From Cyclobacterium sp. SYSU L10401 (GTDB lineage: Bacteria > Bacteroidota > Bacteroidia > Cytophagales > Cyclobacteriaceae): a stretch of 64,000 nt of DNA. A model generated the notes under the pieces. It was not told the DNA's origin. It was given only the letters and a program-made list of their open reading frames with translations, and did no database searches. Position 1 is the first letter of the stretch. Each line of letters starts with the position of its first letter. The DNA is taken from the NCBI RefSeq assembly GCF_010993705.1, contig NZ_WOFO01000003.1:310001-374000 (forward strand). The letters run 5' to 3'. The translations under genes were made by a program, and so were the position numbers. Of the stretch, positions 17,801-26,500 are shown in pieces.

Positions 17801-18080
17801 TGAAAGAAGCAATGTGGAAGCGGCCAAGTACGATGCTTCTTTTGTGAAATTAAGGGAAATTACCCTGGGATATAACCTGCCAGGTGCAGCTATGGGTAAA
17901 TTGCCCTTTCAGGAAGCAAGATTTTCCCTTGTAGCGAGAAACCTGGCGCTCTGGACAGAAAACCCACATTTTGACCCGGAAACCATGTCTATGAGTGGTG
18001 GTACCCTTATTCCCGGAGTAGAGGATATGGCTTACCCTTCCAGCAGAAGCGTAGGTTTTAACCTTAGCCTTAAATTTTAA
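14823..18080 (+). CDS. susC: SusC/RagA-family TonB-dependent outer-membrane transporter
   Basis: This 1085-residue outer-membrane protein should import a ligand together with its SusD partner, powered by TonB. A signal peptide (residues about 15-36) is followed by a carboxypeptidase-regulatory-like beta domain (about 39-110, with VTGLVTESSSSEPVLGASV). The plug follows (VVVTALGVERETKALGYSV, RVTIRGESS, PLFVVDGVPIS, GPAAAALYGSRAANGAILI). A beta barrel makes up the rest. ATG 14823 and 14826 are equivalent starts. It stands upstream of a SusD-like lipoprotein and a phospholipase C, so a lipid-derived ligand is plausible. SusC/D pairs are usually glycan or peptide importers. Confidence 0.97.
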   Translation: MMKLLPFVKGYFPSAYKCLGILFLLLFLANSKALWAQSRTVTGLVTESSSSEPVLGASVLIQGTSRGTVTDLDGRFELEVPSDETTLVFSYIGFQSQEVLVGNRSTINVILEYSSEELSEVVVTALGVERETKALGYSVQAVEGDRFTEARETNVMNSLSGRVAGVQITNSSSGVGGSSRVTIRGESSLNINANQPLFVVDGVPISNNIVGSSGSGNQEVDYGNPAGEINPDDIESMSILKGPAAAALYGSRAANGAILITTKSGKNRKGLGVSINSNTTFDSPLVLPDWQDKYGQGNNGLFSFVNGAGAGIADGVDESWGPAMDQGATIPQFDSPRNVAGFRGGDLNAPEGSTITPTPWVSQPNNINDFFQTGVTLSNNVSIASGNEKSNFRFSWTNLDQKGTIPNTDLNRNTLAFNGMSQITDRLTLTTAINYQKTNSGNRPSISYGTESLMYLWIWYGRQINTANLRNYWMPGLEGRQQFNYNYNYHDNPYFNVFENTNGQSKDRIFGNVVANYKIMDKLNLMVRTGLDMYNDLRDRKRAFSTMRFPLGSYREDAVYFSERNTDFLLTYSETENVKWSYSVSLGGNQMVQENRFTRTMAPQLLIPEIYNFTNTAVNLQIDHMVSGKRINSIYGFSQIGYNNILFLDITGRNDWSSTLPVGNNSYFYPSATMSGIISDMITLPESISFFKVRAAYAEVGNDTNPYSLTNVFNPATAWGSIQSKSESNRLANAELKPERTGSLELGADLRLLKGRLGLDFTYYDNRTRNQIIPIELDISTGYASRIINAGEIQNNGIELVLSGSPIQKVNGLNWNIMANFTRNRSKVLELTDDLDTYSMVGRNGATIQARIGERMGNIYGRGFARVTDANSPYFGQIIHNTSGTPLTATELVLQGNYNPDWMLGIQNNFNYKRLSFGFLFDIRYGGIVVSRTKTIGSTSGQLEETLLGRENGYDLSVDGNGIISPGVIQGADGSFVPNDRKISSRDWHNRYYERSNVEAAKYDASFVKLREITLGYNLPGAAMGKLPFQEARFSLVARNLALWTENPHFDPETMSMSGGTLIPGVEDMAYPSSRSVGFNLSLKF

Positions 18081-18100
18081 CGATAAAAAGTAAGACCAAT

Positions 18101-19654
18101 ATGAAAGCGACATATAAACATCTAATCAGCTCCCTGACCTTGCTGCTATTTTTGGGGATTTTGAGCTGCGACAAAAATTTTGAAGAAGTAAACAGAAATC
18201 CCAATAGTCCGGAGACCGTCTCCTCTTCCCTTCTATTGCCAAATATTATCAGAAATACGGCCAATGAAATCATAGGCAAAGGCTGGGGAATCGGAAATGT
18301 GGTCATGCAATACACCTCAAAAATTCAATTTACCAATGAAGACAGGTATAACTGGGGTCCTGAAGGAAATCCTTACAGCGTGTTCTACAATACCTTAAGG
18401 GATGTAAACAACATGGTTTTGATTTCAGGCGAATTGGGTGAAAGCAATTATGTGGGCGCAGCCCTGGTCATGAAATCATTGATGTTTGCTTTTATGACAG
18501 ATGCTTACGGAGACCTGCCCTATAGCGAGGCTACAGGTGCCAAGGAAGGGATCAATTATCCGAAGTTTGACCGGCAAGACTTGATCTATGACGGGATATT
18601 GGCAGACCTGGAACGAGCCAACCAACTTTTGGGAAGTACTACCGAAGGCCTGGACGGGGATATTTTATTTCAGGGTGATGTCACGAAATGGAAGAAATTA
18701 GCCAATTCACTGCGATTGAGGGCTTTGATGAGACTTTCCGACAGGGAAGATCCTTCTTCGGCCATGCAGGCCATAGTCAGCAATCCGGACCAATTTCCCT
18801 TGTTTGAGAGCAATGCAGACAATGCCGCCCTGCAGTATTTACAGGATGTTCCGAATCAGCATTACCTGTACACTACCAGATCCGGTTCCTTTGACGAATA
18901 TCGCCTGAGTACTACCATAGAAAGTTACCTGAAAGGAATGGAAGACCCGCGGTTATTTGCTTATTTTCAGCCTACCAATGACAGCGGAGCAGGGCTTATA
19001 GGAGACCCTGGGGATTATGCCGGTGTACCCAACGGGCTCGCCGATGAAAATGCCTATGGTTATTCCCCTTCAGGTGACCCCAATAAGGGGGGATCCAATT
19101 TTATTTCAAGGGTAGGCTTGCTGTTTTCATGTCTGACTTGTTCTGAATATGCTTCTCCAGTGGGCTTTCAAACCATATTGATGGGCTATCCGGAATTGCA
19201 GTTTATTCTGGCAGAGGCCAGAGAGAAAGGGTACATTACCGTAGGAGATGCCAGGACCTATTATGAAAGCGGGATGCGGGCCTCCTTTGATTATTATGAG
19301 GAACGCTTGAGGGTAGCCAATTTGAATGTACTGGCCGATGCCGTGCAACCTGCTCCAAGCTATTTTACACAAGATCAAGTCGCTTATATGGGTAGTGAGG
19401 AGGAAAAATTGATCAAAATCGGTACCCAAAAGTGGTTGGCCTTGTTTTTCAATGGTTTGGAAGGCTGGTTTGATTGGAGGAGAACCGGGATTCCAGAAAT
19501 TCAGCCGGGCCCGGCAGCATACATCGACTCTGTACCGGTTAGGTTTATGTACCCGACCAGTGTTCAAGCTCTAAATAGGGAAAATTACATAGAAGCTGTA
19601 GGGGTTCAGGGAGAAGATAGAATTACTACCCGTGTTTGGTGGGATGTAGAATAA
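18101..19654 (+). CDS. SusD/RagB-like outer-membrane lipoprotein (SusD-like_2 type)
   Basis: This 517-residue protein should be the surface lid of the upstream SusC transporter. A lipoprotein signal with lipobox FLGILSC puts the lipidated Cys near residue 23, followed by the acidic DKNFEEVNRNPNSPETV typical of the SusD-like_2 group. The helical segments include ATGAKEGINYPKFDRQ and KWKKLANSLRLRALMRLSD, which are recurrent in this family. It begins 20 bases after susC and is followed by a hairpin before the phospholipase gene. Confidence 0.95.
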   Translation: MKATYKHLISSLTLLLFLGILSCDKNFEEVNRNPNSPETVSSSLLLPNIIRNTANEIIGKGWGIGNVVMQYTSKIQFTNEDRYNWGPEGNPYSVFYNTLRDVNNMVLISGELGESNYVGAALVMKSLMFAFMTDAYGDLPYSEATGAKEGINYPKFDRQDLIYDGILADLERANQLLGSTTEGLDGDILFQGDVTKWKKLANSLRLRALMRLSDREDPSSAMQAIVSNPDQFPLFESNADNAALQYLQDVPNQHYLYTTRSGSFDEYRLSTTIESYLKGMEDPRLFAYFQPTNDSGAGLIGDPGDYAGVPNGLADENAYGYSPSGDPNKGGSNFISRVGLLFSCLTCSEYASPVGFQTILMGYPELQFILAEAREKGYITVGDARTYYESGMRASFDYYEERLRVANLNVLADAVQPAPSYFTQDQVAYMGSEEEKLIKIGTQKWLALFFNGLEGWFDWRRTGIPEIQPGPAAYIDSVPVRFMYPTSVQALNRENYIEAVGVQGEDRITTRVWWDVE

Positions 19655-19670
19655 ACTAATGGGATAAAAA

Positions 19671-19701
19671 GCCGGATGGAAAGTCAGGCATTCCATCCGG
19701 C
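19671..19701 (+). terminator. Strong intercistronic hairpin between susD-like and phospholipase genes
   Basis: GCCGGATGGAA (19671-19681) pairs perfectly with TTCCATCCGGC (19691-19701) around a 9-base loop. It lies 17 bases after the SusD stop. No T-run follows, so it is more likely an RNA-stability or partial-termination element than a full terminator. Confidence 0.5.
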
Positions 19702-19763
19702 ATTCGGTACGTCAATTGAAATTACCCTGAATAGATAGATTGCAAATAATTGAGCAAATAACT

Positions 19764-22322
19764 ATGGATGAAAAAAGAAGAGATTTTTTAAAAAAAGCGG
19801 CCCTTTTTACAGGAGGAGCTGGTCTTTGGGGGACTTTACCTTCCACCATTCAAAAAGCAATGGCCATCAATCCGGAAGTAGGAACCTCTTTCCTGGATGC
19901 AGCACATGTGGTGATTCTGATGCAGGAAAACCGATCATTTGATCATTGTTTTGGCAAATTAAAGGGCGTAAGGGGTTATAATGATCCCAGGGCGATCCGC
20001 TTACCTGACAAAAATCTGGTATGGCTCCAAAAGGATAAGCAAGGCCAGACTTTTGCCCCGTTCAGGTTGAATATCAAAGATACCAAAGCCACCTGGATGA
20101 GTGCAATCCCACATTCCTGGGAAAATCAGGTAGATGCCAGAAATGGGGGAAAATATGATGGCTGGATTGAGGCAAAAAGGCCGGGAAGAAAAGCATTCAG
20201 TCATGTTCCCATGACCATGGGCTTTTATGACAGGGAGGATATACCTTTTTATTATGCGTTCGCTGATGCATTTACCGTTTGTGACCAGCATTTTTGCGCA
20301 TCACTCACCGGCACAACAACTAATAGAAACTACCTTTGGGCAGGTAAATCCGTTGGAAAACCTGGAGAAAAACCCTTGGTACGGAACGGAGAACACACTT
20401 ATGGAAAGGAAGTGGACTGGAATACTTTTCCCGACCTGCTTCAGGACAATGGTATATCCTGGAAGGTTTATCAGAATGAAGTAAGTGTAAATACCTTGCT
20501 GGAAGGGGAAGATGAATCCTGGTTGGCCAATTTCACTGACAATAACCTGGAATGGTTCAGGCAATTTGGGGTCCGTTTTACTCCTGGCCATTATGCCTAC
20601 CTGCAGCGACAGCAAAACAACCTGCAGCAGGAAATCGGTAAGCTGGAAGCTTCCCTAAAAAAGGCATCGGAAGCCGATAAAGCAGGTATTCAAAAGGAAC
20701 TGGATGCGAAAAAAGAAGCACTAGGCTTGGTGGCAGAAACCATTGCTACCTATAACCCCGAAGCTTTTGCCAGGCTTGACCCAAAAGAAAAAGAACTTCA
20801 TCAAAGGGCCTTTACCACCAATATTGATGATCCCCATTACCACCAGACCGAGTTGTTGAATTTCATGGATGGAGACCAGGAGCGGTCTACAAAAGTCCCT
20901 AAAGGAGATATCTTTCACCAATTCAGGAAAGACGTGGAGCAGGGGGATTTACCTACTGTTTCCTATTTGGTTGCACCAAAAAATTTCTCTGATCATCCCA
21001 GTGCCCCCTGGTATGGTGCCTGGTATGTTTCCGAAGCTTTAGATATTTTGACCAAGGATCCTGAGGTATGGAAGAAAACCATTTTCATCCTCAATTATGA
21101 TGAAAATGACGGCTATTTCGACCATGTGCCTCCTTTTGTTCCTCCGAAACCAGGGGATGAATCGTCTGGCAAGATGTCCGAAGGATTGGATGCAAGAGGG
21201 GAGTTTGTCACCCTGGAGCAAGAATTGAATTATCCGGGAATCAGGGCCGAGGATGCCAGAGAAAGCCCTGTTGGCCTGGGATACCGGGTGCCCTTAATTG
21301 TGGCTTCACCATGGAGTCGGGGAGGCTGGGTGAATTCCGAGGTCTGTGACATTACTTCCACCATCCTGTTTTTGGAGAAATTTTTATCACATAAAACAGG
21401 CAAACTGATCCGGGAAGATAACATCAGTACCTGGAGAAGAAACATTTGTGGAGATCTCACTTCGGTTTTCAGACCCTACAATGGAGAGCAAGTTGATTTG
21501 CCTGAATCGGTCAATCTGGAAAGTCATGTAAAAAACATTTACAATGCGGGCTTTAAGGATTTACCAGATAATTTTAAGGCCCTTGAAGTGCGTGAAATCA
21601 ATCAGGCAAATCTGAATCCGGAGCAGTCCCCCTGGATTCCCAAACAAGAAGCAGGCACCAAGCCTTCCAATGCATTGGCTTACGAATTGTATGTGGATGG
21701 ACATGTAGACCCTGATGGAATGGGTATGGAAATTAGTTTTCATGCCTCTGACCGCAGGTTTGGAAAAAAAGCCCTTGGCGCTCCTTTCCTGGTTTATGCC
21801 CCGGGTCAATATACAGATCCCCATACCGGGGAGGTAAGCTCCTTCAGATCCTGGTCATTTGCTGTCAAATCCGGTGATCAATTTTCATACAATTGGCCTT
21901 TAGAAGCTTTTCACGGAGGCCAATACCATTTGTTGGTGTATGGTCCCAATGGCTTTTTCAGAGAATTTAAAGGTAATAAAAACACAAAGGGCCTGACCAC
22001 AAAAAACTCCTACAAATCGGAAGATGCGGTATCGGGGACAGGACATTTTCGAATGGTGCTGGAAAACCATTTTGATAAGTCCATTTCAATTGGTGTAATG
22101 GACCATGCCTACAATCAAGGTAAAAAATGGATCACTTTAAAATCCGGCCAGAGAAAGCCAGTAATCATATCCACAGCCTCCAGCCATGGATGGTATGATT
22201 TCAGCTTGCAAATGGCTGAAAGTGATTCATTCCTGAAACGGTATAGTGGCCGGTTGGAATTTGGCAAACACAGCACATCGGATCCCTATATGGGAAGAGA
22301 AATGTCTATAAAATTAAGTTGA
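19764..22322 (+). CDS. Phospholipase C, phosphocholine-specific family, Tat-exported
   Basis: This 852-residue enzyme should hydrolyse phospholipids to diacylglycerol and a phospho-head group outside the inner membrane. A Tat signal KRRDFLKKAALFTGG starts the protein. The phosphoesterase motifs ENRSFDHCFG, SLTGTTTNRNYLWAG and NYDENDGYFDHVPPF follow, then two C-terminal DUF756-type domains (from about residue 620). It is longer than the ~700-residue Pseudomonas enzymes. Much of the difference is a charged, helical insertion around residues 285-345. ATG 19764 is chosen over TTG 19740, because the Tat motif then sits at the start. The ethanolamine-type cluster upstream suggests its product feeds head-group use. 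Confidence 0.95.
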   Translation: MDEKRRDFLKKAALFTGGAGLWGTLPSTIQKAMAINPEVGTSFLDAAHVVILMQENRSFDHCFGKLKGVRGYNDPRAIRLPDKNLVWLQKDKQGQTFAPFRLNIKDTKATWMSAIPHSWENQVDARNGGKYDGWIEAKRPGRKAFSHVPMTMGFYDREDIPFYYAFADAFTVCDQHFCASLTGTTTNRNYLWAGKSVGKPGEKPLVRNGEHTYGKEVDWNTFPDLLQDNGISWKVYQNEVSVNTLLEGEDESWLANFTDNNLEWFRQFGVRFTPGHYAYLQRQQNNLQQEIGKLEASLKKASEADKAGIQKELDAKKEALGLVAETIATYNPEAFARLDPKEKELHQRAFTTNIDDPHYHQTELLNFMDGDQERSTKVPKGDIFHQFRKDVEQGDLPTVSYLVAPKNFSDHPSAPWYGAWYVSEALDILTKDPEVWKKTIFILNYDENDGYFDHVPPFVPPKPGDESSGKMSEGLDARGEFVTLEQELNYPGIRAEDARESPVGLGYRVPLIVASPWSRGGWVNSEVCDITSTILFLEKFLSHKTGKLIREDNISTWRRNICGDLTSVFRPYNGEQVDLPESVNLESHVKNIYNAGFKDLPDNFKALEVREINQANLNPEQSPWIPKQEAGTKPSNALAYELYVDGHVDPDGMGMEISFHASDRRFGKKALGAPFLVYAPGQYTDPHTGEVSSFRSWSFAVKSGDQFSYNWPLEAFHGGQYHLLVYGPNGFFREFKGNKNTKGLTTKNSYKSEDAVSGTGHFRMVLENHFDKSISIGVMDHAYNQGKKWITLKSGQRKPVIISTASSHGWYDFSLQMAESDSFLKRYSGRLEFGKHSTSDPYMGREMSIKLS

Positions 22323-22344
22323 TCGATGAATTGGTTGAATGGTT

Positions 22345-22383
22345 CAGGGAACTTTTTTTCAATAGAGGTTCCCTGCCTTTTTT
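22345..22383 (+). terminator. Terminator after the phospholipase C gene
   Basis: CAGGGAAC (22345-22352) and GTTCCCTG (22368-22375) form an 8-bp stem with a 15-base loop, followed by CC and a T-run from 22378. It lies 22 bases after the stop codon. Confidence 0.65.
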
Positions 22384-22595
22384 CAGATTCACTTTTTTAA
22401 CATCCATAAAAAAAATGGATGGTATTTTGAATTTTTAAGGGTTTAATTAAAGGCGGGAATTTCGACTCTGCTATAATTATTTTGAAATTTGAATAGTTTT
22501 TGCATCGTTTTTCCTAATTTCAAACATTCAAATACAAAGACATTAGTTTTAAATAATTGATGACTTGACAAAAACCCAATAAACCGCATGGTATA

Positions 22596-23591
22596 ATGAA
22601 GCAATTTTTAAGCTGTGACTGGGGGACCAGTTCCTTCAGGCTTCGGTTGGTCAATAGGATTGACGCTGAAATTCTGGGGGAGTATACTTCCGCCGATGGG
22701 GTTCAAGTAATCAATAAGGCCTATTTGCAGGAAGCTCCCTCCCTGGAAAGAAGCACTTATTACTTTCAGTTTTTAAGCCAATGTATAAAGGCTTTTTCCC
22801 GACAGTTGCATCTCGATCTGGAGGGGTTATTGGTTGTTTGTTCGGGCATGGCATCCTCCACCATTGGATTGAAACCCTTGCCCTATGCCAGACTGCCTTT
22901 TGATATTGACGGCAAGACCATGAATACCCATTTTTTTGAGCCTTCGGCCTCATTGGGGCACCCTTTTCTGTTACTTTCCGGGATTCGTGCAGCGATGGAT
23001 GTGATGCGTGGGGAAGAGACCCAGTTGCTGGGTGTTATCAGACAAATGGAAAATTTCAATGGCAAAGGAACATTTATTTTTCCAGGAACGCATTCCAAGC
23101 ATTTGCTGGTATCCCATCAAAAAATTCATGATTTTCAGACCTTTATGACTGGAGAGGTTTTCCACCTGATGTCTCATTCCAGTATACTATCCAAAAGCGT
23201 TGAAATACCTGTTAAGAAATCAACTGGAATGGAAAAAGCGTTTGAGCATGGGGTAATGGACGGAGCGGAGAATAATTTATTGGCAGCACTATTTAAAGTA
23301 AGAGCCAATGATTTATTTGATAAACTAGATAAATTTGAGAATTTACATTATTTAAGCGGTTTGTTGATTGGTAACGAACTCAGTAATTTAGCTGGCAACA
23401 TGGAAAGTAAGGTATACCTGTGTTCGGAAGAAAAGCTTTATTGGAGTTATTCAAAAGCATTGGAAGTGATGGGGATACCTTCGGAAGTCTTAACCCCGGA
23501 AAAGGTAAGGAAGGCTGTGATATATGCGCAAATTGAAATAATAAACCGAATAGAAAAACATGAGAAAGACATTTTCCTGGGAAGCTTTTGA
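22596..23591 (+). CDS. dgoK: 2-dehydro-3-deoxygalactonokinase
   Basis: This 331-residue cytoplasmic kinase should phosphorylate 2-keto-3-deoxygalactonate with ATP. The N-terminal phosphate-binding segment LSCDWGTSSFRLRLV, the middle VVCSGMASSTIGLKPLPYARLP and the FIFPGTHSKHLLV strand match the DgoK family and its usual length of ~290-330 residues. Its 3' end overlaps the aldolase gene by 32 bases. Together the two make the last two steps of a De Ley-Doudoroff type route to pyruvate and glyceraldehyde 3-phosphate. The 273-base gap upstream should hold the operon promoter. Confidence 0.9.
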   Translation: MKQFLSCDWGTSSFRLRLVNRIDAEILGEYTSADGVQVINKAYLQEAPSLERSTYYFQFLSQCIKAFSRQLHLDLEGLLVVCSGMASSTIGLKPLPYARLPFDIDGKTMNTHFFEPSASLGHPFLLLSGIRAAMDVMRGEETQLLGVIRQMENFNGKGTFIFPGTHSKHLLVSHQKIHDFQTFMTGEVFHLMSHSSILSKSVEIPVKKSTGMEKAFEHGVMDGAENNLLAALFKVRANDLFDKLDKFENLHYLSGLLIGNELSNLAGNMESKVYLCSEEKLYWSYSKALEVMGIPSEVLTPEKVRKAVIYAQIEIINRIEKHEKDIFLGSF

Positions 23592-24216
23592 AAGAGCGCC
23601 CATTGTATCCATTTTCAGGAACTTCGATAGCGATGATTTGATGCATGTGGCCTCCAGTTTCCAGGCCGCAGGACTTTCTACCATGGAGATTACCTTAAAT
23701 TCCCCCCATGCGACGGCCGATATTGCACGTTTGGTGGATGCTTTTGGGGATGAATTAAATATTGGAGCAGGAACTGTTTGTGACCTGAATGGGATGCATG
23801 AAGCCCTGGATGCAGGGGCACAATTTATAGTGACGCCCATATCAGACATAGACGTCATTAATTTTTGTGTAGCCCAGAAAATTCCCGTTTTTCCCGGAGC
23901 CTTTTCTCCTACCGAAATCTACAAATCCTGGCAAATGGGAGCCACCATGGTAAAAGTCTTTCCGGCAGGACCCATGGGACCCGGATATATCAAAGATATT
24001 AAGGCTCCACTGAATGAAATACAGCTCATGCCAACCGGTGGTGTCAATCAGGACAACATCCGGGAGTATTTTGAAGCAGGAGCTCAGGCAGTAGGAGTAG
24101 GGAGTGCCCTGGTTCCCAAAAGTTTTCTGCAAAAAAAAGATTGGGAGGGTTTGACCAAACACCTGAAAGCATTTTTTGCAGCCTACCAGGAATTTGCAGC
24201 TAGTTCAAGAGTATAA
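23560..24216 (+). CDS. 2-dehydro-3-deoxy-6-phosphogalactonate / KDPG aldolase
   Basis: This 218-residue class-I aldolase should split 2-keto-3-deoxy-6-phospho-aldonate into pyruvate and glyceraldehyde 3-phosphate. Lys132 in MVKVFPAGPMGPGYI is the Schiff-base lysine and Glu43 in STMEITLNSP the catalytic glutamate. GAGTV and MPTGGV are the phosphate-site loops. The start at ATG 23560 lies inside the kinase gene, which implies translational coupling. With a DgoK-type kinase upstream, a galactonate-type substrate is favoured, but KDPG cannot be excluded. Confidence 0.92.
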   Translation: MRKTFSWEAFERAPIVSIFRNFDSDDLMHVASSFQAAGLSTMEITLNSPHATADIARLVDAFGDELNIGAGTVCDLNGMHEALDAGAQFIVTPISDIDVINFCVAQKIPVFPGAFSPTEIYKSWQMGATMVKVFPAGPMGPGYIKDIKAPLNEIQLMPTGGVNQDNIREYFEAGAQAVGVGSALVPKSFLQKKDWEGLTKHLKAFFAAYQEFAASSRV

Positions 24217-24265
24217 ATGACATTTCAATAAATCTTTTTCCAACACCTATTTACCCAAAATACCC

Positions 24266-25630
24266 ATGGATCAGACCATTTACCTTTTGATCATTACCAT
24301 TTTATCGATTCTACTTTTATTGGTTTTGGTGATGAGGTTAAAAGTACATGCTTTCATTTCATTGCTTCTGGCCAGTGTCTTTGTTGGACTGGCTGCGGGA
24401 ATGCCGTTCATGGAATTGATTGGCAGCCTTCAAAAGGGAATGGGAGATATACTTGGCTTTATTACCATTGTGGTAGGCCTTGGAGCAATTTTGGGGAAAT
24501 TGCTGGAGGTGTCTGGTGGGGCGCAGACCATGGCCCATTTTCTTATTCGGGGATTTGGGGAAAAGCGCACTTCCTGGGCTTTGATGCTTACAGGTTTTAT
24601 TGTATCCATTCCCGTGTTTTTGGATGTAGGCTTCATCATATTGATTCCTCTGGTTTATGCATTGGCTCATAAGGCGGGTAAATCCTTGTTGCATTTTGCC
24701 ATTCCACTTCTGGCAGGTATGGCCGTTACCCATGCCTTTATTCCCCCTACACCGGGTCCGGTAGCTGTTGCAGAAATCATCAATGCCCCTCTTGGATGGA
24801 TGATTTTATTTGGAGCATTGATCGGGCTGCCCTGTGCTATTTTAGCTGGTCCTGTTTTTGGATCTTACATTTCCAAAAGAATATTTGTACCGGTACCGCC
24901 ACATATAGAATTCAAGAATGAAAAGGAGAGCACAGCTTCCAGGGCCGATTTTTTTATGATTGCCTTTATTATCATACTTCCTTTATTTCTGATATTAATT
25001 GCAACCTCTTCCGATATGCTTATGGATATGGGGTACCTGGATCCACAAAATACCCTGGTTCAATTGGCCCAGTTTGTCGGACATCCCTTTATTGCATTGA
25101 CTATTGCCACCCTGATCGCCTCTTACTTTCTAGGATTCAAAAAAGGCTTCAAAGCCAAACAGCTACTGGAATTTTCTGATAAGGCCCTGGCTCCGGCGGG
25201 ATTGATTATTGTCATTACGGGTGCCGGAGGAATGTTTAAAGAGATTTTGGTACAAAGCGGTGCAGGAGAGGCTTTAGCCGAGGTTTTTATTGCTTATAAT
25301 GTGGCTCCGATAGTCATGGCCTATCTCATTGCAGTGATCATCCGAATTATTCAGGGTTCGGCTACCGTTGCCATGGTAACGGCTGCGGGTATGATCGCCC
25401 CCATAATCATCGACATGGATATTTCTGATCCGCAAAAAGCCTTGATAGGCATTGCCATAGCGGCAGGTTCTTGTATCCTTTCCCATGTGAATGACAGTGG
25501 CTTTTGGTTGGTAAAAAAATACCTGGATATTTCGGAAAAAGAAACCCTTCAAACCTGGACCGCACTGGAAACGATCATCTCACTGACTGGCTTTGTTTTG
25601 GTTTTGATCGTATCTTTGATGATACCTTGA
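24266..25630 (+). CDS. GntP-family gluconate/aldonate:H+ symporter
   Basis: This 454-residue inner-membrane carrier has about 12-14 hydrophobic segments. It shows the family features PVFLDVGFIILIPLVYALA, HAFIPPTPGPVAVAEII and GSATVAMVTAAGMIAP, plus the late SHVNDSGFWLVKKYLD. It probably brings in the aldonic acid consumed by the neighbouring kinase and aldolase. It begins 49 bases after the aldolase gene, in the same direction. Confidence 0.95.
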   Translation: MDQTIYLLIITILSILLLLVLVMRLKVHAFISLLLASVFVGLAAGMPFMELIGSLQKGMGDILGFITIVVGLGAILGKLLEVSGGAQTMAHFLIRGFGEKRTSWALMLTGFIVSIPVFLDVGFIILIPLVYALAHKAGKSLLHFAIPLLAGMAVTHAFIPPTPGPVAVAEIINAPLGWMILFGALIGLPCAILAGPVFGSYISKRIFVPVPPHIEFKNEKESTASRADFFMIAFIIILPLFLILIATSSDMLMDMGYLDPQNTLVQLAQFVGHPFIALTIATLIASYFLGFKKGFKAKQLLEFSDKALAPAGLIIVITGAGGMFKEILVQSGAGEALAEVFIAYNVAPIVMAYLIAVIIRIIQGSATVAMVTAAGMIAPIIIDMDISDPQKALIGIAIAAGSCILSHVNDSGFWLVKKYLDISEKETLQTWTALETIISLTGFVLVLIVSLMIP

Positions 25631-25663
25631 TATTTTTGGTTTAAAATAATTAAAGCCCGACAA

Positions 25664-26500
25664 ATGAAAATTTATAGAACTACCCAAGGGATTGTCATAG
25701 AAAGCTCCCATAAACTGTATACTTTAAAAAATCAAAATTGGGACAGCTTTATCAATGATGATCAGCTCCTGGAAGAAATAGAAAAAACCATAGCCGATTC
25801 AGATCCTTCGGAGGAAGCCCATGACTGGATATCCAATGGTTTACTTCCTCCCATTGAAAACCAGGAAGTATGGGCCAGCGGCGTCACCTATTACAGGAGT
25901 AAGCTAGGCAGGCAGGAGGAGTCCAAGGACAGCGGAGGAGGAACATTTTATGAAATGGTTTATCATGCCGAACGTCCTGAGTTATTCATGAAAGCTACGG
26001 GCCCACGGGTTAGGGGGCATTTGCAAACAGTCAGGATCAGAAAGGACTCTTCCTGGGATGTACCGGAACCTGAACTTACCCTGATGGTTTCATCTGCAGG
26101 AAAAATCATTGGCTATACCATAGGCAATGACATGAGTTCAAGGAGTATTGAAGGAGAGAATCCTTTGTACCTTCCACAGGCAAAGGTTTATGACGGTTGT
26201 GCGGCATTGGGTCCCTGCATTTATGTAACGGATAATGCACTACCGGGTACCTGCGAAATCAAATTGGAAATTATCAGGGAGAGTAATTTGGTTTTCAGTG
26301 ATACCATCACCATTGACCAGATCAAAAGAGATTTTAATCAACTGGTGGAGTTTCTTTACAGAGAATATTCCTTTCCCAAAGGTGCTTTTCTAATGACCGG
26401 AACAGGGATTGTCCCTGACCAGAGCTTTACCCTGCAATCGGCCGATGTAATCAAAATTCACATTGATCAGATCGGTACATTGATCAATACCGTAGAGTAG
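25664..26500 (+). CDS. Fumarylacetoacetate-hydrolase-family protein, 2-keto-3-deoxy-aldonate dehydratase-like
   Basis: This 278-residue protein has the FAH fold. Its metal-site motifs are [12 protein letters not shown] (the Glu-x-Glu pair) and [20 protein letters not shown], with [15 protein letters not shown] following. That long form resembles the 2-keto-3-deoxy-D-arabinonate dehydratase group more than fumarylacetoacetase itself. It is the last gene of the aldonate operon, 33 bases after the GntP permease. A dehydratase acting on a 2-keto-3-deoxy acid fits the context. A hydrolase of a diketo acid is the alternative. Confidence 0.78.
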   Translation: MKIYRTTQGIVIESSHKLYTLKNQNWDSFINDDQLLEEIEKTIADSDPSEEAHDWISNGLLPPIENQEVWASGVTYYRSKLGRQEESKDSGGGTFYEMVYHAERPELFMKATGPRVRGHLQTVRIRKDSSWDVPEPELTLMVSSAGKIIGYTIGNDMSSRSIEGENPLYLPQAKVYDGCAALGPCIYVTDNALPGTCEIKLEIIRESNLVFSDTITIDQIKRDFNQLVEFLYREYSFPKGAFLMTGTGIVPDQSFTLQSADVIKIHIDQIGTLINTVE

